Below, piece by piece: positions 27,960-36,443 of a DNA stretch of 64,000 bases. Source of the stretch: Brevibacterium sp. CS2. Its GTDB lineage: Bacteria > Actinomycetota > Actinomycetes > Actinomycetales > Brevibacteriaceae. The DNA lies in contig NZ_CP040020.1 of the NCBI RefSeq assembly GCF_005280295.1, positions 1,240,001-1,304,000 on the forward strand, given 5' to 3'. Positions within the stretch are counted from its first letter, which is position 1. Every line of letters begins with the position of its first letter. Position numbers and translations under genes: made by a program. Below the pieces are notes generated by a model, which worked only from the letters and a program-made list of their open reading frames with translations, made no database searches and had not been told where the DNA came from.

Positions 27960-29402
27960 ATGACTGCGCAGACGACTCCGACCACCTCGTTCATCGACGG
28001 CCGCTCCGTGCCCGCCCGGGACACCTACGACAACATCGACCCGGCGACCAACCGGGCGCTCGGCGGGGTCTCCCGGGGCACCGCGGAGGACGTCGACCAG
28101 GCGGTGGCGGCCGCCGCCCGCGCCCAGCGCGAGTGGCGGAACACCTCGCCGGAGCAGCGCTCCCGGTTCCTCGTCGAGATCGCCCGGCTCGTCCGCGAGG
28201 ATCGCGACACCCTGGCCCGCCTCGAGACCGAGGACACCGGCAAGCCGCTCACCCAGGCCTATGCGGACGCCGACACCTGTGCTCGCTACTTCGAGTTCTA
28301 CGGGCACACCATCGAGTCGTACTACGGGCAGACGATCCCCTTCGACCCGGGCATGCACGCCTACACCCGCCGCGAGCCCTACGGCGTGACGGGGCACATC
28401 GTCGCGTGGAACTATCCGCTCCAGCTCATCGGCCGGGCCGCCGCCTCCTCGCTCGCCACCGGCAACTGCGCGGTGGCGAAGCCGGCGGACGAGACCCCGC
28501 GCACCACCGTGCGCCTCGCCGAGCTCGTCCACCGCGCCGGGGTGCCTGCCGGCGCCTTCAACGTCGTCACCGGGCTCGGCTCCGAGGCCGGGGCCGCGCT
28601 CGCCGCGCACGACGGGGTGGCCCACCTCGGGTTCGTCGGCTCGACCGCCACCGGCTCGCTCATCGCCCACGCCGCGGCCGACCGCGTGGTGCCCACCGTG
28701 CTCGAGCTCGGCGGCAAGTCTGCGAACGTCGTGTTCGCCGACGCCGACGTCGACGCCGCGATCCCGAGCCTCGTGCGGTCGATCCTCCAGAACGCCGGGC
28801 AGACATGCTCGGCCGGCGCGCGCCTGCTCGTCCACCGGGATGTGCACGCCGAGGTGGTGGAGAAGATGGCCGCGGAGTTCGGGAAGGTGAGCATCGGCCG
28901 CGGGGCCGATGACCCGATGCTCGGCCCGCTCGTGTCGGTCAAGCAGCAGGAGCGCGTGGCCGGCTTCTTCGACCGGCTCAGCGGCGGTGAGATCGTCACC
29001 GGCGGATCAGCGCCGAGCGACCTCGGTGACGATCTGGCAGGCGGTGCCTTCTTCTCCCCGACGCTCGTCGACAATGTCGACCCGTCCGCGGAGATCGCCC
29101 GCGAGGAGGTGTTCGGCCCCGTCGTCGTCGCCACCGAGTTCGACGACGACGCCGAGGCCGTGGAGCTCGCCAACGGCACCGACTACGGGCTCGTGTCCGC
29201 GGTGTGGACGCGGGACGTGGGCCGGGCGCACCGGATGGCCGCGGCGATCGAGGCCGGCCAGGTGTTCGTCAACACCTACGGCGCCGGCGGCGGAGTCGAG
29301 CTGCCCTTCGGCGGCTTCAAGAAATCCGGCTACGGGCGCGAGAAGTCGATCGAGGCCTTCGACGAGTACACCCAGACCAAGACCGTCGTCATCAAGCTCT
29401 GA
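27960..29402 (+). CDS. NAD(P)-dependent aldehyde dehydrogenase, betaine-aldehyde-dehydrogenase-like
   Basis: 480 residues. Catalytic Cys283 in NAGQTCSAGA and Glu249 in LELGGKSAN are present, with the Rossmann region at GSTATG and the C-terminal ELPFGGFKKSGYGRE. It belongs to the BetB/GabD-like superfamily; the natural aldehyde is not defined by sequence. The sox genes elsewhere in the window make betaine or polyamine breakdown plausible. No ribosome site; GACAAT sits six bases before the ATG, resembling the leaderless pattern. Confidence 0.9.
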   Translation: MTAQTTPTTSFIDGRSVPARDTYDNIDPATNRALGGVSRGTAEDVDQAVAAAARAQREWRNTSPEQRSRFLVEIARLVREDRDTLARLETEDTGKPLTQAYADADTCARYFEFYGHTIESYYGQTIPFDPGMHAYTRREPYGVTGHIVAWNYPLQLIGRAAASSLATGNCAVAKPADETPRTTVRLAELVHRAGVPAGAFNVVTGLGSEAGAALAAHDGVAHLGFVGSTATGSLIAHAAADRVVPTVLELGGKSANVVFADADVDAAIPSLVRSILQNAGQTCSAGARLLVHRDVHAEVVEKMAAEFGKVSIGRGADDPMLGPLVSVKQQERVAGFFDRLSGGEIVTGGSAPSDLGDDLAGGAFFSPTLVDNVDPSAEIAREEVFGPVVVATEFDDDAEAVELANGTDYGLVSAVWTRDVGRAHRMAAAIEAGQVFVNTYGAGGGVELPFGGFKKSGYGREKSIEAFDEYTQTKTVVIKL

Positions 29403-29505
29403 GCCGGCGGTGCCGACGGGCCCGCGGAGACCGGTGCACCGACGAGCTCGCCGAGCCCGGTGGACTAGACTCGGGGGCGCACACGACGGCAGCCCAGGGG
29501 AGTTC

Positions 29506-29925
29506 ATGAAGGACACCATCGACGTCTCGGTGAGACGGAGTCCACGGTATTCGGCATTCATCATCGTCGGGGTCGTCCTCGGCATGACCGTGGGACTGGT
29601 CCTCAGCCTCCTGCCCGTGGACACGAGCGCCCTCACCACCCAGGTCACGCAGGGCTCGGCAGTCTGGATGCTCATGGTCGTGGTGGGGATCATCGGCGGT
29701 TTCCTCGGCGCGATCGTCGCGCTCCTCGTCGACCGGCGCAGCGTCCAGCGCGCCCGCACCTTCGCCGTGGGCGCGGAGTACGAGCCGGAGCGGCGCCGTG
29801 CCGCGGACTCCTCGACACCCGCCTCGGCCGCGGATGCCGCCCCGAACGCTCCCGAGGCGCCCGCGGAGGGGCCCGGCCCGGATGCCGGTCGCGGCCCCGA
29901 GGCCCCGCGCACTGTGGGAGAATGA
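29506..29925 (+). CDS. Small two-helix membrane protein upstream of purF
   Basis: 139 residues with two membrane helices (about 16-37 and 51-74) and a hydrophilic Ala/Pro/Glu C-terminus. GGGGAG precedes the ATG. Its stop lies four bases before the purF GTG, so purF translation may be coupled to it. A small membrane protein at this place is a recurring actinobacterial arrangement (from memory). Function unknown. Confidence 0.75.
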   Translation: MKDTIDVSVRRSPRYSAFIIVGVVLGMTVGLVLSLLPVDTSALTTQVTQGSAVWMLMVVVGIIGGFLGAIVALLVDRRSVQRARTFAVGAEYEPERRRAADSSTPASAADAAPNAPEAPAEGPGPDAGRGPEAPRTVGE

Positions 29926-29929
29926 CGGC

Positions 29930-31414
29930 GTGGCACGCGCAGATGGACAGCTGACTCACGAAATCGACCCCCAGGACAAGAAGCCGCAGGACGAATGCGG
30001 TGTGTTCGGGGTCTGGGCACCGGGCGAGGAGGTGTCCAAACTCGTCTACTACGGCCTCTACGCCCTCCAGCACCGGGGCCAGGAATCGGCCGGGATCGCG
30101 GCGAGCAACGGCGAACAGATCATCGTCTACCGGGACATGGGACTCGTGTCCCAGGTGTTCGACGAGAACGACCTCGAGACGCTGCCCGGGCACATGGCCG
30201 TCGGCCACACCCGCTACTCCACCACCGGCTCCTCGACGTGGGAGAACGCGCAGCCGACGCTCGGGCCCACCCGCTTCGGCACGGTGGCCCTCGGCCACAA
30301 CGGCAACCTGACGAACTTCCTCGAGCTCCAGGAGCTCGCCGACACCCGGCAGGAGGTGCGGCAGGAGACCGTCAAGCAGGCGACGCAGAAGACCAATCGC
30401 ACCCGCGGCCACCGCGACTCCTCGAACGACACCTCGCTCATCACCGAGCTGCTCGCCTCCGGCACGGGGGAGAACCTCACCGAGGTCGCGCTCGAGCTCT
30501 TCCCCAAGCTCGAGGGCGCCTTCAGCCTCGTGTTCATGGACGAGCACACGCTCTACGCCGCCCGCGACCGCCACGGCGTGCGCCCGCTCGCTCTCGGCCG
30601 GCTCGACCGCGGCTGGGTGGTCGCGAGCGAGACCGCCGCGCTCGACATCGTCGGCGCCTCGTTCGTGCGCGCCGTCGAACCCGGCGAGCTCATCGCGATC
30701 GACGAGGACGGCCTGCGCTCGTACACCTTCGCCGAGCCCGAGCTCGCCCGCTGCGTGTTCGAGTACGTCTACCTCGCCCGCCCGGACAGCATCCTCGCCG
30801 GCAAGACCGTGCACTCCGCCCGCACGGAGATGGGCCGGGTGCTCGCCCGCGAGTACCCAGTCGACGCGGACATGGTCATCGCCACCCCGGAATCCGGGAC
30901 GCCGGCTGCCGTGGGCTACGCGGAGGAGTCGGGGATCCCGTTCGGGCAGGGGTTGATGAAGAACGCCTACGTGGGCCGCACCTTCATCCAGCCCTCGCAG
31001 ACGATCCGGCAGCTCGGCATCCGCCTCAAGCTCAACCCGCTGCGGGAGAACATCGAGGGCAAGCGGCTCGTCGTCGTCGACGACTCGATCGTCCGCGGCA
31101 ACACTCAGCGCGCCCTCGTGCGGATGCTCCGCGAGGCCGGCGCCCGGGAGATCCACATCCGCATCTCCTCCCCGCCGGTCAAGTGGCCGTGCTTCTACGG
31201 CATCGACTTCGCGACCCGTGCCGAGCTCATCGCCAACGGACTCACCACCGACGAGATCTGCCAGTCGCTCGGCGCGGACTCGCTCGGCTACATCTCGCTC
31301 GACGGGATGATCTCCGCGACCCAGCAGGAGCGCAGCGAGCTGTGCACCGCCTGCTTCTCCGGGGAGTACCCGATCAGGATCCCGGACGGCCAGGCGCCGG
31401 AGAGGAGCTGCTGA
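29930..31414 (+). CDS. purF: Amidophosphoribosyltransferase
   Basis: Commits PRPP to purine synthesis. It has 494 residues. Cys23 in DECGVFGVW becomes the N-terminal nucleophile after removal of a 22-residue propeptide. The glutaminase motif HTRYSTTGSS and the PRPP loop VVVDDSIVRGNT are intact. Cysteines in KWPCFYG and SELCTACFSG match the [4Fe-4S] type, as in Bacillus. The start is GTG; purM follows one base after the stop. Confidence 0.96.
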   Translation: MARADGQLTHEIDPQDKKPQDECGVFGVWAPGEEVSKLVYYGLYALQHRGQESAGIAASNGEQIIVYRDMGLVSQVFDENDLETLPGHMAVGHTRYSTTGSSTWENAQPTLGPTRFGTVALGHNGNLTNFLELQELADTRQEVRQETVKQATQKTNRTRGHRDSSNDTSLITELLASGTGENLTEVALELFPKLEGAFSLVFMDEHTLYAARDRHGVRPLALGRLDRGWVVASETAALDIVGASFVRAVEPGELIAIDEDGLRSYTFAEPELARCVFEYVYLARPDSILAGKTVHSARTEMGRVLAREYPVDADMVIATPESGTPAAVGYAEESGIPFGQGLMKNAYVGRTFIQPSQTIRQLGIRLKLNPLRENIEGKRLVVVDDSIVRGNTQRALVRMLREAGAREIHIRISSPPVKWPCFYGIDFATRAELIANGLTTDEICQSLGADSLGYISLDGMISATQQERSELCTACFSGEYPIRIPDGQAPERSC

Positions 31415-31415
31415 C

Positions 31416-32516
31416 ATGACCGAGGACAGCGCAGCACAGGGCACCACCTACGCCTCCGCAGGCGTCGACGTCGAGGCCGGCGACCGGGCCGTCGAGCTCA
31501 TGAAGGCCGCCGTGTCGGCCACCCACGGCCCGAACGTCGTCGGGGACTTCGGCGGTTTCGCCGGACTCTTCGACGTCTCCATGCTCAAGGACTACGAGCG
31601 GCCCCAGCTCGCGGCCTCGACCGACGGGGTGGGCACCAAGGTCGCGATCGCGCAGGCCCTCGACATCCACCACACCATCGGCTTCGACCTCGTCGGCATG
31701 GTCGTCGACGACATCGTCGTGTGCGGGGCGACGCCCCTCATCATGACCGACTACATCGCCTGCGGACGGGTGGTGCCGGAGCGGATCGCCGACATCGTGC
31801 GCGGCATCGCCGAGGCGTGCGCCTCGGCCGGGGTCGCGCTCGTGGGCGGGGAGACCGCCGAGCACCCCGGCCTGCTCGGGGTCGACGAGTACGACGTCGC
31901 CGGTGCGGCGACCGGTGTGGTCGAGGCCTCTCGCGTGCTCGGCGCGCACCGCGTGAGCGCCGGTGACGTGCTCGTCGGCCTGCCGTCCTCGGGCCTGCAC
32001 TCCAACGGCTACTCCCTGGTGCGGCGCATCATCGCCGACGCCGGGTGGGGCCTCGATCGTGAGGTGCCCGAGTTCGGCCGGACACTGGGTGAGGAGATCC
32101 TCGTCCCGACGACCGTCTACTCCGGCCCGCTGCTCGAGCTGCTCGCCGCACAGCCCGACGCGGTGCACGCGATGTCGCACGTCACCGGCGGCGGGCTGTC
32201 GGCGAACATCGCGCGCGTGCTCCCGCAGGGACTGCTCGCCACCATGCGCCGCTCCACCTGGACGGTGCCGGCGGTCTTCGACGTCCTCGGCGAGCTCGGC
32301 TCCGTGCCGCGCATCGACCGCGAGCGCACATGGAACCTCGGAGTCGGCATGGTCCTCGTGGTCGATCGGAAGTCCGTCGACGCCGTGCTCGCCGCGGTGG
32401 ACGGTGCCTGGGTGCTCGGTGAGGTCACCGCCGACGACCGTGCGCTGGCCGGGGACGAGTACTACGTGCAGGGCGCCAAGGGCGTCGACGGCGGAGCTGC
32501 GATCCTCCTCGACTGA
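31416..32516 (+). CDS. purM: Phosphoribosylformylglycinamidine cyclo-ligase (AIR synthase)
   Basis: Fifth purine step, 366 residues. TYASAGVDVEAGDRAVELMK, the phosphate-binding ASTDGVGTKV, GGETAEHPG and SHVTGGGLSANI are all present. It is tightly linked to purF. The final 55 bp are overlapped on the other strand by the 3' end of the OmpA-like gene. Confidence 0.97.
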   Translation: MTEDSAAQGTTYASAGVDVEAGDRAVELMKAAVSATHGPNVVGDFGGFAGLFDVSMLKDYERPQLAASTDGVGTKVAIAQALDIHHTIGFDLVGMVVDDIVVCGATPLIMTDYIACGRVVPERIADIVRGIAEACASAGVALVGGETAEHPGLLGVDEYDVAGAATGVVEASRVLGAHRVSAGDVLVGLPSSGLHSNGYSLVRRIIADAGWGLDREVPEFGRTLGEEILVPTTVYSGPLLELLAAQPDAVHAMSHVTGGGLSANIARVLPQGLLATMRRSTWTVPAVFDVLGELGSVPRIDRERTWNLGVGMVLVVDRKSVDAVLAAVDGAWVLGEVTADDRALAGDEYYVQGAKGVDGGAAILLD

Positions 32517-33091
32517 GGCGCCGCCTTCGGCTGCTGGGTCTGCCGTGCTGCGCGACCGTCGGGATCGTCCTCGCCGCGGGATTCATTGGGGGCCACCGGC
32601 TGGGTCTCGCCGTATCCTTCGACATCGAGCTCGACGTCGGACCGTTCATCGGAGATGACATCGGCGACCGCCTGCGCCCGGTCCTCGGACAGCGACTGGT
32701 TGTAGTCGTCGTCGCCCTTCGAATCGGTGTGGCCGTGGACCTCGATGCGGGCGCCGTCCGGGATGTCGGCGACGAGCTCCCGGATCCTGGTCTTCGCGGC
32801 GTCCTTGACCGTCGAGGAATCGAAGTCGAAGAGGATGTCGGACGAGAGCGAGATCGTCGTCTCCGACCCGTCCGTCTCCGTGGTCTCGACCTCGTCGGTG
32901 TTCTCGAGGAGGTCGGTCGTGTTCTCGTCGAGGTCGTCGATGCTGTCGTCGAGCTCGGTCTGGCTCGGTTCCCCCACATCCGCCAGAGTCGTCGGGGAGG
33001 CCATCGCTGCACTGCCCGCCCCGGTGAGGACGAGCAGTGCAGCCGCGGCAGCGCCGAGGAACGAGGTGCGGAAGTCGTGTGCGGCGCTCAC
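32462..33091 (-). CDS. OmpA-type peptidoglycan-binding protein with altered C-terminus
   Basis: 209 residues from a GTG that overlaps the stop of the preceding reading frame (GTGA). A signal peptide ends near AMASPTT, a linker rich in Asp/Glu/Thr follows, then an OmpA domain with HGHTDSKGDDDYNQSLSEDRA. After GYGETQPVAPNE the usual NRRV ending is missing. Instead a Gln/Ala/Pro-rich stretch runs antisense into purM, suggesting a lost native 3' end. It resembles the middle domain of the larger lipoprotein at 46341-48077. Confidence 0.72.
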   Translation of the reverse strand: MSAAHDFRTSFLGAAAAALLVLTGAGSAAMASPTTLADVGEPSQTELDDSIDDLDENTTDLLENTDEVETTETDGSETTISLSSDILFDFDSSTVKDAAKTRIRELVADIPDGARIEVHGHTDSKGDDDYNQSLSEDRAQAVADVISDERSDVELDVEGYGETQPVAPNESRGEDDPDGRAARQTQQPKAAPQSRRIAAPPSTPLAPCT

Positions 33092-33714
33092 TGGATGGTG
33101 ATCCCGGTAGCGAGCGGCGCCCCGTCCACCATGGCGACGTCGACCTCGGTGACGTCCTCCGGTGGTGCTGCGAAGACCGCGAACGCGTAGAACGTCTGCC
33201 CCGGGCCGAACTTCCCGCCCATGTAGTCGGTCTGGGCGCGGATCACACCGCTGGAGTCGCTGAGCACCCGGTGGCGCTTGAGGTTCGTGTTGTCGATGAA
33301 GAACGGCGCCCACCCGCTGTTGCCGAGATAGTGGTAGAGATGGTTGCGTTCGGAGCCGGCGGCGGCATCGACGGTGAAGGCGAACTGCCCGACGACGGTC
33401 CTGCCCTCGCGGTACAGGCCGAGGAGCTAGACGGTCATCGTCGAATCGGGCTCGTCTCCTCCACTGACGTGGACGGGGACCGTTGCGGTCGCTACCGGTT
33501 CGGGGAGGTTGTTCGGGTCCAGTCCGGCGGACTCCGGCGAGCCGGGCTCACCGGACGGTGCTGCGGAGGGGGACTCACCGGCTGCCGAGGTGTCGTCGGG
33601 TGATTGCCGGTCGGCGGTGGTGTCGTCGGATCCGAGCGAACAGGCGCCGAGGCTCAGGATGAGTACGAGGGACGCGATCGCGGTGGTGGGTCGGACCGAG
33701 GGGATTCTGCGCAT
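33088..33714 (-). pseudogene. Lipoprotein gene interrupted by an in-frame TAG
   Basis: A lipoprotein signal (lipobox LGAC, Cys25) and 95 residues are followed by TAG at 33429-33427. The same frame then continues for 112 codons with good protein character (LLGLYREGRTVVGQFAFTV, GWAPFFIDNTNLKRHRV) to a TGA that overlaps the OmpA gene start. Aligned to the C-terminal domain of the 46341-48077 protein (LRIDLLEVAEAGDHVRVGYAF), the TAG replaces an acidic or polar residue. It could be a true null mutation, a sequencing error or readthrough. Confidence 0.75.
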
Positions 33715-33838
33715 CGGGGAATGCTTTCGCTCAAGGGGACAGTGATTCGGACGGGTTTCGGAGGGAGCGGGCCATCGTCGTGGCGGTCGGGGAACCGCCG
33801 GGTCGGAGTCGGAGCGTGCCAGGTGGACGGACGAATGC

Positions 33839-34033
33839 TCAGTCGTCGTCGATGTCGTTGTACTTGTCGGCGTACTCGGAGTAGTCGGGCTCCTCGTCGA
33901 AGGGGTCGCCGTCCTCCTCGGACGTCGATCCGCCGAGTTCCCTCTGCAGAGCAGTCAGGTCGGTCTCCGGGCTGTAGTACTTGAGCTTACGGGCAACCTT
34001 GATCTGCTTCGCCTTAGCGCGGCCGCGACCCAC
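33839..34033 (-). CDS. DUF3073 family protein
   Basis: 64 residues from GTG with GAGGGGG upstream: MGRGRAKAKQIKVARKLKYY, then an acidic tail ending DYSEYADKYNDIDDD. This matches the actinobacterial DUF3073 family, which is typically encoded next to purM (Rv0810c in Mycobacterium). Basic N-terminus and acidic C-terminus; role unknown. Longer upstream readings lack a ribosome site. Confidence 0.88.
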   Translation of the reverse strand: MGRGRAKAKQIKVARKLKYYSPETDLTALQRELGGSTSEEDGDPFDEEPDYSEYADKYNDIDDD

Positions 34034-34240
34034 AGGCGTCGACCCCCTCTGTCGTCGGTCCAGGACGCGACTGTGCGCGAACCCCGGCATCGTGGTTGTC
34101 ATCTCTACCCCGGAATCCTACCCGGTCGGGATAGGATGTGCCATTCCTCGGACGGCCTTGTGGACAGTGTGCGGTGGCCAGTGCGGTCGGCTTCCACAGG
34201 GCTCACGGCGGTTCGACGGAGCGGTCTACACTGCGGAATC

Positions 34241-34327
34241 ATGCACCCCCGAACCTGTCATTCCCGGAAGCGACACCTCGTCCTGCTGCGCCTCGTAGCT
34301 CTTGGTGCGCTCTCGCTGTGGGGCTGA
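34241..34327 (+). CDS. Possible 28-residue leader peptide
   Basis: A short frame, MHPRTCHSRKRHLVLLRL followed by VALGALSLWG, ends three bases before the next start codon. TACACT lies eight bases before its ATG, so it could be leaderless and translate ahead of the membrane-protein gene. The sequence is basic then hydrophobic. No homology is recognised; it may be chance. Confidence 0.3.
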   Translation: MHPRTCHSRKRHLVLLRLVALGALSLWG

Positions 34328-34330
34328 GCG

Positions 34331-34795
34331 ATGGAGCTGGACGTGGGAATGATCGTCTTCATCGGCATCGTCGCCCTTGCCGCGCTGCTCGCTCTGGGCC
34401 GGCGCTTCCTTCTCCCCGTGCTCCGGCCCGCTGTGCGCACCTGGGACGGGGAGATCGTCGCGGTGATCGTGCACTACGCGCGCAACCCGCGGCTGCGTGG
34501 CGACGACAGCCCGCTGAGTGCGGCCCCGGTGATCCGGGAGCGGGCCGGGGGCGGTGAGCGGATGGCGGACAACAGGGTCGTGGATGCGCTGCCGAGCGTG
34601 GTGCTCCGACAGCTGTTCGGGTCGACGATCTACGACACCCTCAATCCCCGTTTGAACCTGCCGACCGGTGAGCTGCGGCGGCAGGCGGTCCAGGCTGCGA
34701 AGTCCGGAGGTTTCCGGTTCGACCTGCCGGAGCCGGTCCGGGTCGCCGTCGAGGAGACGGCGGACGGGGACCTGCGGTGGCGGAAGGCTCGCTGA
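34331..34795 (+). CDS. Membrane-anchored protein of unknown function
   Basis: 154 residues with one N-terminal membrane helix (about 7-30) and a cytosolic or extracellular domain containing NPRLNLPTGELRRQAVQAAK. Composition and codon use fit a real gene. The ribosome site is weak, so translation may depend on the short frame ending three bases upstream. No family recognised. Confidence 0.6.
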   Translation: MELDVGMIVFIGIVALAALLALGRRFLLPVLRPAVRTWDGEIVAVIVHYARNPRLRGDDSPLSAAPVIRERAGGGERMADNRVVDALPSVVLRQLFGSTIYDTLNPRLNLPTGELRRQAVQAAKSGGFRFDLPEPVRVAVEETADGDLRWRKAR

Positions 34796-34809
34796 GCGCG
34801 GTTCTCGCA

Positions 34810-34815
34810 TAGGGT
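34810..34815 (+). promoter_or_regulatory. -10 box of leaderless gene at 34822
   Basis: TAGGGT lies six bases before the ATG at 34822, the same arrangement as at the S9 peptidase gene. Confidence 0.55.
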
Positions 34816-34821
34816 TGGGCC

Positions 34822-35646
34822 ATGGCCTACGAGCGTGACTTCGAGATCAGGCTGCGGGTGTTCGAGCCGTGCGTGGTGCACCCGGAGCTCGCCGACTTCC
34901 CGGTATCGGACAACCGCGATGCGATCGCCGGTCTCGTCGCCGCCGACGCCGACATCCGCCTCATCAGCATCCCGCCGGATCCGGTGGCCGACTCCTATCG
35001 CGGGACGCCGATCTTCATGCCCGCCGCCGACGCCGGCGACGAGTTCGACCGGGTGTGCCCGGTGCAGGACGACATCCGGTCGTGGCATGCGCTCGAGGCG
35101 CTCGCGGAGAACAGCACCCGCGGCGAGCTCGACCTCATCGTGCCCAAGGCCGCCCGCCGCCGGGCGGCCGCCCACCGGGTCGAATGGATGCAGGACGACC
35201 CCGACACCCGCGTGTTCACCCGGACCTCGGCGTGGGACGTGTCGCCCGTGTGGTGGCTCGCCCTCGACCCGCAGCGCGACCAGGTCATCAGCGACGATAT
35301 CGGCGACGGCGACGAAGGCTTCCGGATCCGCATCCGCACGCCGATCCTCACCGCCTCCTCCCGCGTCGACTGGGCGCTCGAGGTCATCAAGGAGAAGTCG
35401 AAGCTCGTCAGCGTCGTCGAGTCGACGGAGATGTTCTCCGAGTGGCTCGACGGGTTCGACATGAATTCGATCCTCGAGCTCGACCTCGGCGGGATGAGCG
35501 AGGTGCTGTGGCCGGACACCGGGGCGGAGCTCGTCGCGGACTGGGTCGACAGCCTCGACGCCGACGACCGCGAGGGCGCGGGAGCGGCCTTCACCCGCTA
35601 CACCCGGATGTGGGAGATGCTCGGGCTCTACGCCCGCAGCAGCTGA
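34822..35646 (+). CDS. Conserved-looking cytosolic protein of unknown function
   Basis: 274 residues, soluble, acidic, with no signal or membrane segment. The middle has KAARRRAAAHRVEWMQD and the end GAAFTRYTRMWEMLGLYARSS. Strong codon bias supports it as a gene. It appears to be leaderless. I do not recognise the family and see no catalytic motif. The neighbours (an unknown membrane protein upstream, pilins downstream on the other strand) give no clue to its role. Confidence 0.72.
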   Translation: MAYERDFEIRLRVFEPCVVHPELADFPVSDNRDAIAGLVAADADIRLISIPPDPVADSYRGTPIFMPAADAGDEFDRVCPVQDDIRSWHALEALAENSTRGELDLIVPKAARRRAAAHRVEWMQDDPDTRVFTRTSAWDVSPVWWLALDPQRDQVISDDIGDGDEGFRIRIRTPILTASSRVDWALEVIKEKSKLVSVVESTEMFSEWLDGFDMNSILELDLGGMSEVLWPDTGAELVADWVDSLDADDREGAGAAFTRYTRMWEMLGLYARSS

Positions 35647-35728
35647 GCCGGGCGGTCCGGTGTTCCGAGTAGAACCGGCCGGGTGCCGCTTACGGCTCGA
35701 TCGGGTGGTGAGGAAGCACAGGTGAATG

Positions 35729-35760
35729 CGAAAGGCACCCGGGGGACCGGGTGCCTTTCG
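35729..35760 (-). terminator. Terminator after the Flp pilin genes
   Basis: CGAAAGGCACCCGG and CCGGGTGCCTTTCG form a perfect 14-bp stem with a 4-nt loop. It begins 29 bp after the stop of the downstream pilin copy on the minus strand. The right arm overlaps the first bases of the 229-bp duplication. Confidence 0.75.
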
Positions 35761-35788
35761 GGGATGGTGGGTGTTCGAGGGGTGGGGG

Positions 35789-35974
35789 TCAGTAGTCGAA
35801 GATCGAATTGACGGCGTCCTGGAAGGGGCCGGTGAGATTGATGCCGCTGGCGGCTGCGATGACGATGCCGACGACGACGGCGACGACGAGGGCGATCGCG
35901 AGGTACTCGATCGAGACGGCGCCGGTCTCGCGGTTGGTGCGGATGGCCTGGGTCATCTTGGTGAGAGCGTTCAT
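35789..35974 (-). CDS. flp: Flp-type pilin, downstream copy
   Basis: 61 residues. The leader ends at Gly18, and the mature protein begins AVSIEYLA with Glu5 and Tyr6, the Flp signature. One hydrophobic helix follows, then GPFQDAVNSIFDY. It should be cleaved by TadV and polymerised by the Tad machinery. GAAAGGA lies upstream of the ATG. The protein is identical to the upstream copy. Confidence 0.93.
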   Translation of the reverse strand: MNALTKMTQAIRTNRETGAVSIEYLAIALVVAVVVGIVIAAASGINLTGPFQDAVNSIFDY

Positions 35975-36017
35975 GGTGAAGTCCTTTCGGGGATGGTGGG
36001 TGTTCGAGGGGTGGGGG

Positions 36018-36203
36018 TCAGTAGTCGAAGATCGAATTGACGGCGTCCTGGAAGGGGCCGGTGAGATTGATGCCGCTGGCGGCTGCGATGACGATGCCGA
36101 CGACGACGGCGACGACGAGGGCGATCGCGAGGTACTCGATCGAGACGGCGCCGGTCTCGCGGTTGGTGCGGATGGCCTGGGTCATCTTGGTGAGAGCGTT
36201 CAT
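36018..36203 (-). CDS. flp: Flp-type pilin, upstream copy
   Basis: 61 residues, identical in protein and DNA to the gene 229 bp downstream. G18|AVSIEY processing site, a single helix and a short C-terminus. About 240 bp separate it from the TadG-like gene, including a terminator at 36395-36425, so the pilin genes probably have their own promoter, as expected for a highly expressed major pilin. Confidence 0.93.
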   Translation of the reverse strand: MNALTKMTQAIRTNRETGAVSIEYLAIALVVAVVVGIVIAAASGINLTGPFQDAVNSIFDY

Positions 36204-36394
36204 GGTGAAGTCCTTTCGGTTCGGTGCCGAGCTTGTGACTTCAGTCTGCCGGGTCGATGTGAGCGTCAGAAGGGTCTCCGGTTCCGGGAGTGGACCCAAA
36301 GCGATTGGGCCCAGCCGAATGGGCCCCCGGGGGGCAGTGCGCTCGTGCGGGCGATCGACTGGTGGACGGGAGCGCTGTGGGGGATGAATGGACT

Positions 36395-36425
36395 GAGGGC
36401 ACCCGGCGCGGAGCCGGGTGCCCTC
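36395..36425 (-). terminator. Terminator after the tad operon
   Basis: GAGGGCACCCGGC and GCCGGGTGCCCTC pair perfectly over 13 bp with a 5-nt loop, 19 bp after the TadG-like stop. It separates the tad operon from the pilin genes. Confidence 0.78.
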
Positions 36426-36443
36426 GTGGCAGGTGGGGAATGC

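Larger units (their letters stand above)
35754..36211 (-). repeat. Perfect tandem duplication of 229 bp carrying flp
   Basis: 35754-35982 and 35983-36211 appear identical base for base. A further partial copy, CCTTTCGG, at 36212-36219 forms the junction homology. Each unit holds a full Flp pilin gene with its ribosome site. Because CCTTTCGG also lies in the terminator arm, slippage or unequal exchange at this octamer could have produced the repeat. Confidence 0.93.
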
